A stretch of DNA of 64,000 nt. It comes from Acetobacterium sp. (GTDB lineage Bacteria > Bacillota > Clostridia > Eubacteriales > Eubacteriaceae). Both the position numbers and the translations under genes were made by a program. The notes beneath the pieces are model-generated. The model worked only from the letters and a program-made list of their open reading frames with translations, was not told the origin of the DNA and did no database searches. Below, piece by piece: positions 41,155 through 50,204 of this stretch (positions within the stretch are counted from its first letter, which is position 1; every line of letters begins with the position of its first letter). The DNA lies in NCBI RefSeq assembly GCF_030652775.1, contig NZ_JAUSPS010000012.1, positions 62,001 to 126,000 on the forward strand. Reading direction: 5' to 3'.

Positions 41155-43833
41155 ATGGTTAATTTAACAATTAATGGGCAGAATATCAGTGTCGAGCCTG
41201 GAACAACAATTTTAAAGGCAGCAAGTTCCATCGGCATTGAGATTCCAACCCTGTGTAGTTTTAAAGATTTCACACCCGTTGGAACTTGCGGGATGTGTGT
41301 GGTAGAGGTGGCAGGTTCAAAAGAATTTGAAAAAGCTTGTTCAACTCCAGTTGCTGAGGGTATGGTGGTTGATACCGATACATTTGCAGTTAGAAATGAG
41401 CGACGTAAGGCGATGAAAGCTTTGATGGTGGATCACAAATTTGATTGCATGGCTTGTTATAAGTATGAGGCGTGTTTCTTTGTGGAAAACAATGCTAATT
41501 TGATTGATTATGATACCTACAAGGCAGTAGGAACAGAGGGGTATGCGGATCGACCAATTGATGATTCGAATCCATTTTATACTTATGACCCTAGCAAATG
41601 TGTTTTATGCGGGCGATGTATAAAAGCATGTGACTATTTACAATGTAATCACGTTTTAGCAGCATTTGATCCTGAAAAGGATAACATCATTAAAACAGTT
41701 AATGATTTGCCTAGAGGTAAAACAACAGAGTGTGTCAGCTGTGGAAATTGTATCGCGGTATGTCCAACCGGTGCATTAGCACCTAAGAAGTTTAAACCAT
41801 TCAGCTATGCAAAACAGGTACAAACCGTCTGTCCCTATTGTGGAGTAGGCTGTACTTTAAATTTAAAAGTAGTTGATAATAAAATTACCGACGTATTCAG
41901 TACCGAGGGAAATGTAAACGATAATTTACTATGCGTAAAAGGTCGCTTTGCTTATGATTTCGTAGGCAGTCCGGATCGATTAACAACACCATTGATCCGA
42001 AAAGATGGGGTATTACAAGAAGCGACTTGGGAAGAGGCCATTACATTAGTGGCTAAAAAACTTAAAGAAGCAAAAACGGAAGGACCACAGGCAGTAGCAG
42101 GTTTTTCTTCTGCACGTTGTACCAATGAAGATAATTATGTCTTCCAGAAGTTTATCAGAACTGCGGGAGAAACGAATAATGTCGATCATTGTGCGCGGTT
42201 GTGTCATGCTTCCACCGTGGCTGGTTTAGCTAAGTCTTTCGGTAGCGGCGCGATGACCAACAGTATTGAAGAAATCGCTGTGATGGATGTTATGCTGGTG
42301 TCAGGCTCAAATACTACTGAGACCCATCCTGTCATTGGTGCAAAAATAAAACAACGGAAAGCTCAGGGAGCTGCTCTGATTGTTGCCGAACCCCGTAAGA
42401 TCGAACTGGCGAACTATGCAGATGTTTATTTACAGATTAAACCAGGCACGAATGTCGCCTTATTTAATGGACTGATGCGTGCTATTCTGGATGCCGGTCT
42501 TGAAGACAAAACCTTTATCAATGAACGTACTGAAGGTTATGAAGCATTCTTAGAATTCATGAATACGATCACGGTCGAAAAATGTGCCGAAATTTGTGGC
42601 GTAGATCCCGATGAAATGCGAAAAGCAGGGGTTCTTTATGCGACAAAAGATAAAGGCGGAATCTTCTATTCCATGGGTGTTACCCAGTTTAATACCGGGA
42701 CTGATGGGGTTATGTCCACCGCTAATCTGGCCATGTTGACCGGAAAAATTGGTCGGGAAGGCTGTGGCGTTAATCCGCTTCGGGGCCAAAACAATGTTCA
42801 GGGGTCCTGTGATATGGGTGCCCTGCCAGGCGATCTTCCTGGTTATCAAAAAACAGCAAATCCTGAAGCTGTGGAAAAATTTGAAAAAGCCTGGGGTGTT
42901 AAGCTGCCATCCAATACGGGTAAAACACTAACCGAAATTATTGATGATGTCGGAAATGGTACCGTCAAGTTCCTCTATGTGATGGGTGAGAATCCAGCGG
43001 TTTCAGATCCAAACACCAATCATGTTAAAGAAGCGCTGAAAAAGGCTAATTTCATCGTAGTTCAGGATATTTTCCTGACTGAGACCACTGAATTTGCTGA
43101 TGTTGTTCTACCAGCTTATGTTTATGCTGAAAAAGACGGAACCTTCACCAATACAGAGCGACGTATTCAGCTGCTCAGAAAAGCCGTTGATGCCCCAGGT
43201 ACCGCTAAAAACGACTGGGAAATTATTGGAATGATAGCCAAGGAAATGGGTGTTAAAGGCTTTGACTTTACCAGCGCGGCTGAAATCATGGACGAAATTG
43301 CCTCAGTAACACCAAGTTATACGGGCGTATCCCATGAACGATTGAATAATGGCGATCGTATTCAATGGCCATGTTTAAGTAAAGACTCAGAAGGTGCAAA
43401 ATTCCTTCATGCCGGAAAATTCACCAGAGGTCTGGGGGCCTTCATGATTGCCGATTACATCCCACCAGAAGATCAGGCCGATGAAGAATATCCACTTATT
43501 TTAATGACCGGTCGAATTCTTGAGCATTATCATACCCGAACAATGACAAAACGTTCACCGGGCATCGAAGAGATTGCCGGCGATGCATTTGTTGAAATCA
43601 ATCCAGCCAAAGCATTGGAACTTGGAATTGAAGAGGGTGATATCGTTAATGTCACATCTCCACGGGGAAGTGTTTCTGTCAAAACACGTTTTAATGAAGG
43701 GATCATGGAAAATAACCTGTTCATGCCGTTCCATTATGGCGAAAGCGGAGCAAACTCCCTGACCGGTGGTGCGGTGGATCCAATTGCTAAAATTCCGCCT
43801 TTCAAAGTGTCTAAGGTTTGCGTTACAAAATAA
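41155..43833 (+). CDS. Formate dehydrogenase, NuoG-like N-terminus, cysteine type
   Basis: 892 residues. Iron-sulfur motifs in order: 2Fe-2S (C34, C45, C48, C62), His-Cys cluster (H94, C98, C101, C107), 4Fe-4S (C149, C152, C155, C203-type pairing), a second 4Fe-4S (C193, C196, C199), and the molybdopterin-domain cluster (C226, C229, C233, C260). The catalytic residue is C350 in DHCARLCHAS, encoded by TGT, not selenocysteine. The rest is the molybdopterin oxidoreductase core. It reduces CO2 to formate or the reverse in the Wood-Ljungdahl pathway, using electrons from a partner protein not encoded nearby. fdhD, mobA and focA lie upstream. Confidence 0.93.
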   Translation: MVNLTINGQNISVEPGTTILKAASSIGIEIPTLCSFKDFTPVGTCGMCVVEVAGSKEFEKACSTPVAEGMVVDTDTFAVRNERRKAMKALMVDHKFDCMACYKYEACFFVENNANLIDYDTYKAVGTEGYADRPIDDSNPFYTYDPSKCVLCGRCIKACDYLQCNHVLAAFDPEKDNIIKTVNDLPRGKTTECVSCGNCIAVCPTGALAPKKFKPFSYAKQVQTVCPYCGVGCTLNLKVVDNKITDVFSTEGNVNDNLLCVKGRFAYDFVGSPDRLTTPLIRKDGVLQEATWEEAITLVAKKLKEAKTEGPQAVAGFSSARCTNEDNYVFQKFIRTAGETNNVDHCARLCHASTVAGLAKSFGSGAMTNSIEEIAVMDVMLVSGSNTTETHPVIGAKIKQRKAQGAALIVAEPRKIELANYADVYLQIKPGTNVALFNGLMRAILDAGLEDKTFINERTEGYEAFLEFMNTITVEKCAEICGVDPDEMRKAGVLYATKDKGGIFYSMGVTQFNTGTDGVMSTANLAMLTGKIGREGCGVNPLRGQNNVQGSCDMGALPGDLPGYQKTANPEAVEKFEKAWGVKLPSNTGKTLTEIIDDVGNGTVKFLYVMGENPAVSDPNTNHVKEALKKANFIVVQDIFLTETTEFADVVLPAYVYAEKDGTFTNTERRIQLLRKAVDAPGTAKNDWEIIGMIAKEMGVKGFDFTSAAEIMDEIASVTPSYTGVSHERLNNGDRIQWPCLSKDSEGAKFLHAGKFTRGLGAFMIADYIPPEDQADEEYPLILMTGRILEHYHTRTMTKRSPGIEEIAGDAFVEINPAKALELGIEEGDIVNVTSPRGSVSVKTRFNEGIMENNLFMPFHYGESGANSLTGGAVDPIAKIPPFKVSKVCVTK

Positions 43834-43855
43834 CGGATAAAATTTTTATTTTACT

Positions 43856-43881
43856 AAAGGGGTACGAAAGTGCCCCTTTTT
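43856..43881 (+). terminator. Terminator of the formate dehydrogenase gene
   Basis: AAAGGGG and GCCCCTTT form a stem around TACGAAAGT, followed by T residues. Confidence 0.85.
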
Positions 43882-44010
43882 AATTGGGTAAATCGCCTGG
43901 ATGAATGAATCGAACCATTTAAGTCATCATTCAGTTCGCTTGTTAAGTTACGTAAGAGCGTGGATAAGCGTATGACAGATTAAAAATGATAACAAATTGG
44001 AAGCGTTTAC

Positions 44011-44072
44011 TTGACAATTGGGGAGCAAAGGTGTATCATATTACTAAACATGTACACACAAGTCACACAAGT
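44011..44072 (+). promoter_or_regulatory. Promoter and direct-repeat operator before the first corrinoid gene
   Basis: TTGACA (44011-44016) and TATCAT (44034-44039) are 17 bp apart, a good housekeeping promoter. Just downstream CACACAAGT is repeated head to tail (44055-44063, 44064-44072), where a bound regulator would block transcription. The GntR-family regulator encoded 2 kb downstream is a candidate. Confidence 0.6.
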
Positions 44073-44110
44073 TTTTTATAAATATATTTTTTAAAAGGAA
44101 TGTTATTTAA

Positions 44111-44740
44111 ATGCTGGATTTAAAGGTATTAACACAGGCAGTTGGAGATTTAGAAGAAGAAGACGTGATGGACATACTCAATGATTTCGTTGCTACAAAT
44201 CCCTCGGAAGCAGAAGCACAGGAAGCAGTTGCAGCATGTCAGGGTGGTATGGCAATTGTCGGTGATCTTTTCGAAAAAGGTGAATATTTTGTTGGCGATC
44301 TGATCTTCGCCGGAGAATTATTAACTGAAGCAATTAATGTCTTAAAACCCGTTTTAGGCAGTGATGACTCTGCTGTTGCCGGGACCATCATTATCGGAAC
44401 GGTCCATGGTGATTTACATGATATCGGAAAAAACATCTTTAAAAGTATGTCGGAAGCGGCCGGTTTTGAAGTGGTCGATTTGGGAATCGATGTGGCTCCG
44501 GAAATCTTCGTGGAGAAAGCCAAAGATTGCAACCCCGCAATCATTGGCATGAGCGGTGTTTTAACCCTGGCGATTGACTCAATGAAAGAAACTGTTGACG
44601 CATTAAAAGCGGCAGGTATTACTGCTAAGGTAATTATTGGCGGAAATCCGGTAACCAAAGAATCGTGTGAGTATGTGGGCGCGGATCAATTTACAACGAA
44701 CGCGGCAGAAGGCGTAAAAATTTGCCAGGGTTGGGTATAA
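44111..44740 (+). CDS. Corrinoid protein of a methyltransferase system (MtaC/MttC/MtvC type)
   Basis: 209 residues. Helical N-terminal cap domain 1-85 (LFEKGEYFVGDLIFAGELLTEAINVLKPVL), then a B12-binding Rossmann domain with the base-off/His-on motif GDLHDIGKNIF (cobalt ligand H103) and IGMSGVLTLAIDSMK. In acetogens such proteins accept a methyl group from a substrate-specific methyltransferase and pass it to tetrahydrofolate. No methyltransferase gene adjoins it, so the substrate cannot be told. Confidence 0.9.
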   Translation: MLDLKVLTQAVGDLEEEDVMDILNDFVATNPSEAEAQEAVAACQGGMAIVGDLFEKGEYFVGDLIFAGELLTEAINVLKPVLGSDDSAVAGTIIIGTVHGDLHDIGKNIFKSMSEAAGFEVVDLGIDVAPEIFVEKAKDCNPAIIGMSGVLTLAIDSMKETVDALKAAGITAKVIIGGNPVTKESCEYVGADQFTTNAAEGVKICQGWV

Positions 44741-44796
44741 GCGGTCACGTGTGATCAACAACCCCAGGTCGCTGGATAAATAAATAGAAAAATTAG

Positions 44797-44840
44797 AGAT
44801 AAAAGGAAGAGACATGTCTCGGCTTTTTATCTTTTTTTTG
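44797..44840 (+). terminator. Terminator after the first corrinoid gene
   Basis: AGATAAAAGG and CTTTTTATCT pair, with a nested GAGACATGTCTC palindrome, followed by eight T residues. Confidence 0.85.
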
Positions 44841-45359
44841 TTGAAAATGAGCGGTTATGTTGAGTAAAAAGAGAACGATTTTTTACCCTAAATTTCTAAG
44901 ATTTGTAGATATTTGTATATACAGGTCGATATAAGTATGGTATAATTTCGACAAACGATTTCATGAAAATGGGATGTATTATAGGCTCAAAACACGAGAA
45001 TTGCTTCTTTACACGGTCGGGTATTAGGGCATTGATATCAAAATTACTTTGATGTGGATGGGTATTTCGGGAGCAGCATTATTGATGAAAAATTACCTGA
45101 TAACTATATCTAAAAAATCAGTTTAGTAACTTTTGCTCTTCTATTATGAAGAGCAAAGGCCTCTAAATTCAAAGACGTTAAAATTTGCAAGATTTATATC
45201 AATTATACCATTATCAAAAAAAATAATTTAGGTTATAATTAAAAGGATCTTGAAAATATTAAACTAGAAATTCCAGGTGTGATCATTTAGATAAAACCAG
45301 GTCGACAAAACATGACGGTGGTATTCAATTTACACCTTTAAGGGAGTGGAACTTAAATT
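44841..45359. other. 520-bp gap between the two corrinoid genes
   Basis: No gene is supported. It contains a -10-like TATAAT at 44941 and another at 45235, and a hairpin CTTTTGCTCTTC/GAAGAGCAAAGG at 45130-45159 without a T-run. AGGGAGTGG precedes the next gene. The hairpin could be regulatory. Confidence 0.4.
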
Positions 45360-46019
45360 ATGAAACATAGCATTGTAAGATCCATCGAAGGATTATATGA
45401 AGATCGAACCCTGGAGCTCGTGCGAATTGCTATTCGAAAAGGGTTTAAACCAATTGATATCTTCAATTGGTTGCAAACCGGAATGGAGCGGGTCGGTAAA
45501 TTATACGAAACCAGTGATTATTTTATTGCCGATTTGATTTTTGCCGGGATCATCTTTCAGGAAGTGATGGAACTCGAAGAACTAAAAGAAATTACCAAAG
45601 TAACTCCAAAAAATAAAATCGGCAGATTACTGCTTTTTTCTGTTTTCGGTGATTGTCATGATATTGGCAAAAATATTTTTGGCTCATTTGCCAGAACCGC
45701 TGGATTCGAACTCATTGATTTAGGGACAGATGTTTCCCTGTATCAGGTTATTGAAGCCATTGAAACGGTCAAACCGGATATCATCGGTATGAGTGGCATG
45801 CAGCAGGAAACCATTTATGAAATGCGGGCGGTGGCCTGTGAATTAGTTAACCGGGGTATCCGGGATGATTACCGGGTGATTATTGGCGGTGCTGTCATTG
45901 ATGAAAAAGCAGCACAGATTGTGGGGGCAGATTTTGCCACGAAAGATGTGATGACCGGGGTCGAAAAATGCAAATTATGGATGATCGAAAAAACCGGGAA
46001 AAAAAATAATGATAAATAG
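45360..46019 (+). CDS. Second corrinoid protein
   Basis: 219 residues, same architecture as the upstream corrinoid protein but clearly diverged: cap domain with TGMERVGKLYETSDYFIADLIFAGIIFQEVMEL, cobalt ligand H100 in GDCHDIGKNIFG, then DIIGMSGMQQETIYEMRA. It forms an operon with a GntR regulator and a DUF1638 gene. The methyl donor is unknown; no MtaB-, MttB- or MtvB-like gene is adjacent. Confidence 0.87.
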   Translation: MKHSIVRSIEGLYEDRTLELVRIAIRKGFKPIDIFNWLQTGMERVGKLYETSDYFIADLIFAGIIFQEVMELEELKEITKVTPKNKIGRLLLFSVFGDCHDIGKNIFGSFARTAGFELIDLGTDVSLYQVIEAIETVKPDIIGMSGMQQETIYEMRAVACELVNRGIRDDYRVIIGGAVIDEKAAQIVGADFATKDVMTGVEKCKLWMIEKTGKKNNDK

Positions 46020-46036
46020 ACCAAGGTGGTAGAAAA

Positions 46037-46741
46037 ATGGGATCCCCCGAATATTTAAAAATAGTAGATGCAATAAAAAATAGAATAACCAGTGAAGAAA
46101 TTAAACCGGGTGATGCCATACAGTCAGAAAACCTGCTCTGCGAAGAATTTAATGTCAGTCGTATGACGGTCAGAAAAGGTTTGGCAGTTCTTGTCAATGA
46201 GGGTTATATTTACTCCATTCCGGGCAAAGGCAACTATGTCTGCGAGCCTAATTTGGATTCCTACACGCTTCATTTTGATGAAATGATGACAACTGAAAAA
46301 AAAGGTGAAGAAATCCGGCTGATTGAGGTCAATGTCGTGAAACCCAGCTATGAGGTAGGTTTTAATCTCGAAATCCCCGAAAATAAACATGTCATTGTGG
46401 TGAAGCGGGTTTTTGTCAGCGATGGCATCGTTAAGGCCTTTGATGTTAAATATATTCCCTATTATCGGGGCATTCCGATTGTCGAAAAAGAAATTCGTTA
46501 TGCCACCTTTCCGGAAATGGTGGCCAAAAAGAACTCCATCTTTGCGATGACCAAAAAGCTCAAAATTCGGGCGATGGCGGCCAAAGGGGAAGTCAGTCAG
46601 GTGTTGGACATTATGGAAGGCGATCCTGTTCTGGTTGTGGAACAGAAGCTGATGGATGAAAAAGATCACCCCATTGGATGGGGTCTTATGTACTTTACCG
46701 GTGAGGATTCTGGGTTGGAGGCAATTGCTTCCTTCGATTAG
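46037..46741 (+). CDS. GntR/HutC-family regulator
   Basis: 234 residues. N-terminal winged HTH (EEIKPGDAIQSENLLCEEFNVSRMTVRKGLAVLVNEGYIYSIPGKGNYV) and a C-terminal UTRA ligand-binding domain (VVKRVFVSDGIVKAFDVKYIPYYRGIPIVE ... VLVVEQKLMDEKDHPIGWGLMYF). It begins 18 bases after the second corrinoid gene, so it probably controls the local genes in response to the methylated substrate. Confidence 0.88.
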   Translation: MGSPEYLKIVDAIKNRITSEEIKPGDAIQSENLLCEEFNVSRMTVRKGLAVLVNEGYIYSIPGKGNYVCEPNLDSYTLHFDEMMTTEKKGEEIRLIEVNVVKPSYEVGFNLEIPENKHVIVVKRVFVSDGIVKAFDVKYIPYYRGIPIVEKEIRYATFPEMVAKKNSIFAMTKKLKIRAMAAKGEVSQVLDIMEGDPVLVVEQKLMDEKDHPIGWGLMYFTGEDSGLEAIASFD

Positions 46742-46763
46742 TTATGAATAACTGAGGTATGGG

Positions 46764-47459
46764 ATGAAAGAAAGTATCTTATTAATTGCGTGTGGAATGA
46801 TTCAAGATGAGATGAGCTTAGCGATGAAGAATACCGGCATCAATTATGATACCATTTGGATGAGTGCAGAACTTCATAACAACCCGGACATGTTAAACCA
46901 GGAACTCCAAAAAGTGATTGACAGCCATCAGGAATACGATACCATTCTTTTGGGTTACGGTAACTGCGGCAAAGCATTGATCGGATTGCGAAGTGATTAT
47001 TCCAGACTGGCCCTGTTGCGTTCTGAAGATTGTATTCAGATCCTGCTTCATAATAAAGAGAAACTTAAATCCATCCGGGGTGAAACCTATTTTATTACCA
47101 AAGGGTGGATGATGGGGAAAAAGTCATTAAAAGAAGAATATCACTATGCCATTAATAAATATGGTCCTAAACGGGCCGAGATGATCATGGGGATTATGTT
47201 TAAAAATTACAAGTCCCTGATGATGATCGATTCCGGCGCCTATAATCTGGAAGATTGGATCCATTGTGCCCGGCATTTGAGTCAGGTCCTGAAATTGGAT
47301 TTTATTATTACCCAGGGGGATGTAGAGCTGCTGGAAATGTTTCTTTCGCTGGCGTGGGATCATCGGGTGGTCGTGATTGAACCCGGCGCAGAAGTAACCA
47401 AGGATGATTTCGGCGTTGAATGTGCTGTGGCATCCTGTGCCAATATGTTTACTATGTAA
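46764..47459 (+). CDS. DUF1638 protein
   Basis: 231 residues. DUF1638 pattern: ILLIACGMIQDEMSLAM at the start, DTILLGYGNCGKALIGLRS, and DSGAYNLEDWIH. Several cysteines (C11, C75-type positions, CAVASCANMF at the end) could bind a metal. Such genes occur beside corrinoid methyltransferase genes in methanogens and acetogens; their reaction is not established. A role in corrinoid protein handling is suggested only by this context. Confidence 0.75.
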   Translation: MKESILLIACGMIQDEMSLAMKNTGINYDTIWMSAELHNNPDMLNQELQKVIDSHQEYDTILLGYGNCGKALIGLRSDYSRLALLRSEDCIQILLHNKEKLKSIRGETYFITKGWMMGKKSLKEEYHYAINKYGPKRAEMIMGIMFKNYKSLMMIDSGAYNLEDWIHCARHLSQVLKLDFIITQGDVELLEMFLSLAWDHRVVVIEPGAEVTKDDFGVECAVASCANMFTM

Positions 47460-47497
47460 AAATTCGGCAGGGATCACGATTGCAGTGACTTAATCGG

Positions 47498-47524
47498 GAG
47501 ATACTAATAGTGTCTCTTTTTTTA
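47498..47524 (+). terminator. Terminator after the DUF1638 gene
   Basis: GAGATAC-TAATA-GTGTCTC with a following run of T residues. Confidence 0.75.
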
Positions 47525-47658
47525 TTCTGCAAAAATAGTGTCGACAATCTGAGCTATGTTTTGGAACATGACAGCCAACACAGCTAGACAGATAAATTGG
47601 AAAACAGTATAATAATAAAAGAGTTGTATCGTGAGATAAACAAAAGAGAGGGAAACCA

Positions 47659-49146
47659 ATGAAACTGGAAAAACTATTAACCGAACTGAAAATAATTGAA
47701 ATAAGAAACAATCAGCCAGATTGTGATATAAAAAAGATTTGCTACAATTCCCGGGAAGTGGTTCCGGGCAGCCTGTTTGTCGCCATCCCCGGCTATGTCA
47801 CGGACGGCCATCAATACATTGGCAAGGCCATCAGCCAGGGCGCCGTGGCGGTGGTCCATCAGGATGACCTGACTGACTATCCGGCCGGAGTAAGTTACAT
47901 CAAAGTCGGGGATTCCCGCCATGCCCTGGGGCTCCTGGGGAGCTGTTTTTATGGAAAACCCTCGGCGTCGATGGTGGTCACCGGCATTACCGGAACCAAT
48001 GGCAAAACCTCGCTGACCTATATGCTTAAACATATTTTTGAAACAGAGGGCAAAAAATGTGGACTGATCGGTACCATCCATAATCTGATTGGCGATCAGG
48101 TGGTTGATAATCGCGGCCGCACCACCCCGGAATCCCTGGAAGTCCAGGAGATTATCAACGAAATGAAGGAGCGGGGCTGTACCCACTTATTTATGGAAGT
48201 TTCCTCCCACGGTCTGGCTCTGGATCGGGTCAATGGGGTGGACTTTGATTACGGCATCTTCACCAACCTGACTCAGGATCATCTCGATTATCATAAGACC
48301 TTTGAAAATTATTTTGAGGCCAAAGCCAAGCTCTTTTTTCAGGCCCAAAAAGCCAACATTATCAATGGGGATGACCCCTGGGGTCGGAAGCTGTGCGATA
48401 TGTTAAAAGAAAAAACGAGTGTACCGGTGCTCACCTATGGTATGAATCCGGGCCATGACTATTACGCCAGAGACCTGATCTTTGGCGCTAAAGGAACTGA
48501 CTTTACGCTGGTTACACCGGACGGGGAAGAAAAATTATGGTTAAATATCCCCGGCGAGTTTATGGTTTATAATGCCATCGCCGCGATCATTGCCGCGGTG
48601 GTCGAAGGAGTGCCGATGGCGGTAATCCGGACGGCCCTGGCGACGATGCCGGGGGTTGAAGGGCGGATGGAAATTCTGGATCTCGAGGCGCCTTTTGATG
48701 TGATTATCGATTATGCCCACTCTCCAGATTCCTTGGAAAAGCTGCTCCAGTCGGTGCGAAAAATATTTACCGGCCGGATTGTTCTGGTCTTTGGCTGCAA
48801 CGGCGACCGGGACAAGGAAAAACGGCCGATCATGGGCCGGATTGCGGGAGAGTATGCCGATATGGTGGTAGTGACTTCGGACAATCCCGCCAGTGAAAAC
48901 CCAATCGACATCATCAATGCGGTAGTGGCCGGCGTCCGGGAAAAAACCGATCAGGTTGCCACCGTCGAACTCCGCCAGGAAGGCATCTATTACGGCGCCA
49001 CCCTGTGCCGTCCTGGAGATGTGTTGGTGCTGGCCGGCAAAGGCCACGAAAAACAGGAAATCATGAAAGACGAAACTCTCTATTACAACGAATGGGATAC
49101 GGCCCGAGAGGCTGTCGCCCGGCTAAAACTGAAGTCCGAGAATTAG
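47659..49146 (+). CDS. UDP-MurNAc-tripeptide synthetase MurE
   Basis: 495 residues. ATP-binding loop GITGTNGKTSLTYML near residue 110, substrate-binding TTPESLEVQ, and the ligase core (FTNLTQDHLDYHKTFENYF, VIIDYAHSPDSLEKLL, VFGCNGDRDKEKRPIMG). The specificity motif reads DNPASENP; enzymes adding meso-diaminopimelate have DNPR. Alanine at this place, as in lysine-adding MurE, suggests that residue three of the peptide stem is another amino acid (ornithine or lysine). Cytosolic peptidoglycan precursor synthesis. Confidence 0.93.
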   Translation: MKLEKLLTELKIIEIRNNQPDCDIKKICYNSREVVPGSLFVAIPGYVTDGHQYIGKAISQGAVAVVHQDDLTDYPAGVSYIKVGDSRHALGLLGSCFYGKPSASMVVTGITGTNGKTSLTYMLKHIFETEGKKCGLIGTIHNLIGDQVVDNRGRTTPESLEVQEIINEMKERGCTHLFMEVSSHGLALDRVNGVDFDYGIFTNLTQDHLDYHKTFENYFEAKAKLFFQAQKANIINGDDPWGRKLCDMLKEKTSVPVLTYGMNPGHDYYARDLIFGAKGTDFTLVTPDGEEKLWLNIPGEFMVYNAIAAIIAAVVEGVPMAVIRTALATMPGVEGRMEILDLEAPFDVIIDYAHSPDSLEKLLQSVRKIFTGRIVLVFGCNGDRDKEKRPIMGRIAGEYADMVVVTSDNPASENPIDIINAVVAGVREKTDQVATVELRQEGIYYGATLCRPGDVLVLAGKGHEKQEIMKDETLYYNEWDTAREAVARLKLKSEN

Positions 49147-49162
49147 ATAATGACGAGAAAAA

Positions 49163-49365
49163 AGCACCCACTGGGTGCTCGGGCGAATGCGATTCGCCCC
49201 TACGAGCTGATGATAGCGGGTGCTGTTAAATAAATAGCAACGTAACGCATTATTTTGTAGGGGCGAGCATTGTTCGCCCGCAACTGCTGCGATAATAATA
49301 CTGTAAACAAATATCTCTTGAACCAATCCAAAATTGATCACTATTCCTAGGCACCCAATGGGTGC
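49163..49365. repeat. Repeat element lying between two copies of a terminator hairpin
   Basis: GCACCCACTGGGTGC (49164-49178, preceded by A residues) and GCACCCAATGGGTGC (49351-49365, followed by TTT) look like two copies of one bidirectional terminator for the convergent genes murE and xth. Between them is a small element with inverted ends, GGGCGAATGCGATTCGCCCC-TAC (49181-49203) and GTAGGGGCGAGCATTGTTCGCCC (49257-49279), each itself palindromic. The GTAGGGGCGA...TTCGCCC type is a known class of dispersed REP/MITE-like sequence in bacteria. Confidence 0.65.
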
Positions 49366-49370
49366 TTTCG

Positions 49371-50132
49371 TCATTTCAGGCTCAAAACAATCGGGCAATG
49401 ATCCGAGCCCATTACTTCATCCAAAATATCGGTGCTGTCAACTTGAGCCATGAAGTTTTCAGATACAAAAAAGGAATCGATCCGCCACCCGGCGTTGTTG
49501 GCCCGGGCATTAAAGCGGTAAGACCACCAGCTGTATTTGATCGCTTCGGGATGTTGCACCCGCCAGCTATCGACCATGCCGATGCTGAGGAAATCATCAA
49601 CCCAGGCCCGTTCTTCTGGCAGGAAACCGGACCGCTTGGAGTTTTCCTTGGGATTTTTCAAATCAATTTCGCGATGGGCGATGTTAATATCCCCGCAGAC
49701 AATGACATTTTTGCCGGCTGCCAGCAGTTCCTGGACATCATTTTGAATGCAGCGGTTGAAGTCCATTTTAAAACTCAGCCGCTCATCGTCTTTCTGGCCG
49801 TTGGGGAAATAGACATTGTAAAGGATAAAATCCGGGTATTCCATGATAATGGTACGGCCTTCATTGTTGAAGGCCGGGTCGGATAAACCGGTGCGGATGG
49901 CCAGGGGTTCTTGTTTGTAATAAACCGCTGTACCGCTGTACCCTTTTTTTTCACCGGAGTGAAAATAGGCGAAATAGCCGGGGATATTGAGTAAAGCATC
50001 TTCCAACTGATGGTCATGGGCCTTGGTTTCCTGAATGCAGAGGATATCTGGATTGGCTGCTTCAATAAAGGGGACAAAGCCCTTTTTTTCTACGGCCCGA
50101 ATGCCGTTGACGTTCCACGAAATAATCTTCAT
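49371..50132 (-). CDS. Exodeoxyribonuclease III
   Basis: 253 residues from ATG 50132, chosen because GGAAGG lies just upstream; a longer frame has no ribosome site. Motifs: MKIISWNVNGIRA, DILCIQETKAHD, YFPNGQKDD, VCGDINIAHREIDL and MGSDHCPIVLSL (catalytic Asp-His). Cuts at abasic sites in base excision repair and degrades 3' ends. Confidence 0.95.
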   Translation of the reverse strand: MKIISWNVNGIRAVEKKGFVPFIEAANPDILCIQETKAHDHQLEDALLNIPGYFAYFHSGEKKGYSGTAVYYKQEPLAIRTGLSDPAFNNEGRTIIMEYPDFILYNVYFPNGQKDDERLSFKMDFNRCIQNDVQELLAAGKNVIVCGDINIAHREIDLKNPKENSKRSGFLPEERAWVDDFLSIGMVDSWRVQHPEAIKYSWWSYRFNARANNAGWRIDSFFVSENFMAQVDSTDILDEVMGSDHCPIVLSLK

Positions 50133-50204
50133 ATGTAACCTTCCTATATAATCAAATTTAATTACTGCATCGGTTAGTTTTGGGTCTGACACGCGCTGGC
50201 CAGA

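Noticed and set aside
42190-42220. Selenocysteine in the formate dehydrogenase
   Set aside because: The catalytic codon in DHCARLCHAS is TGT (Cys); no in-frame TGA is present.
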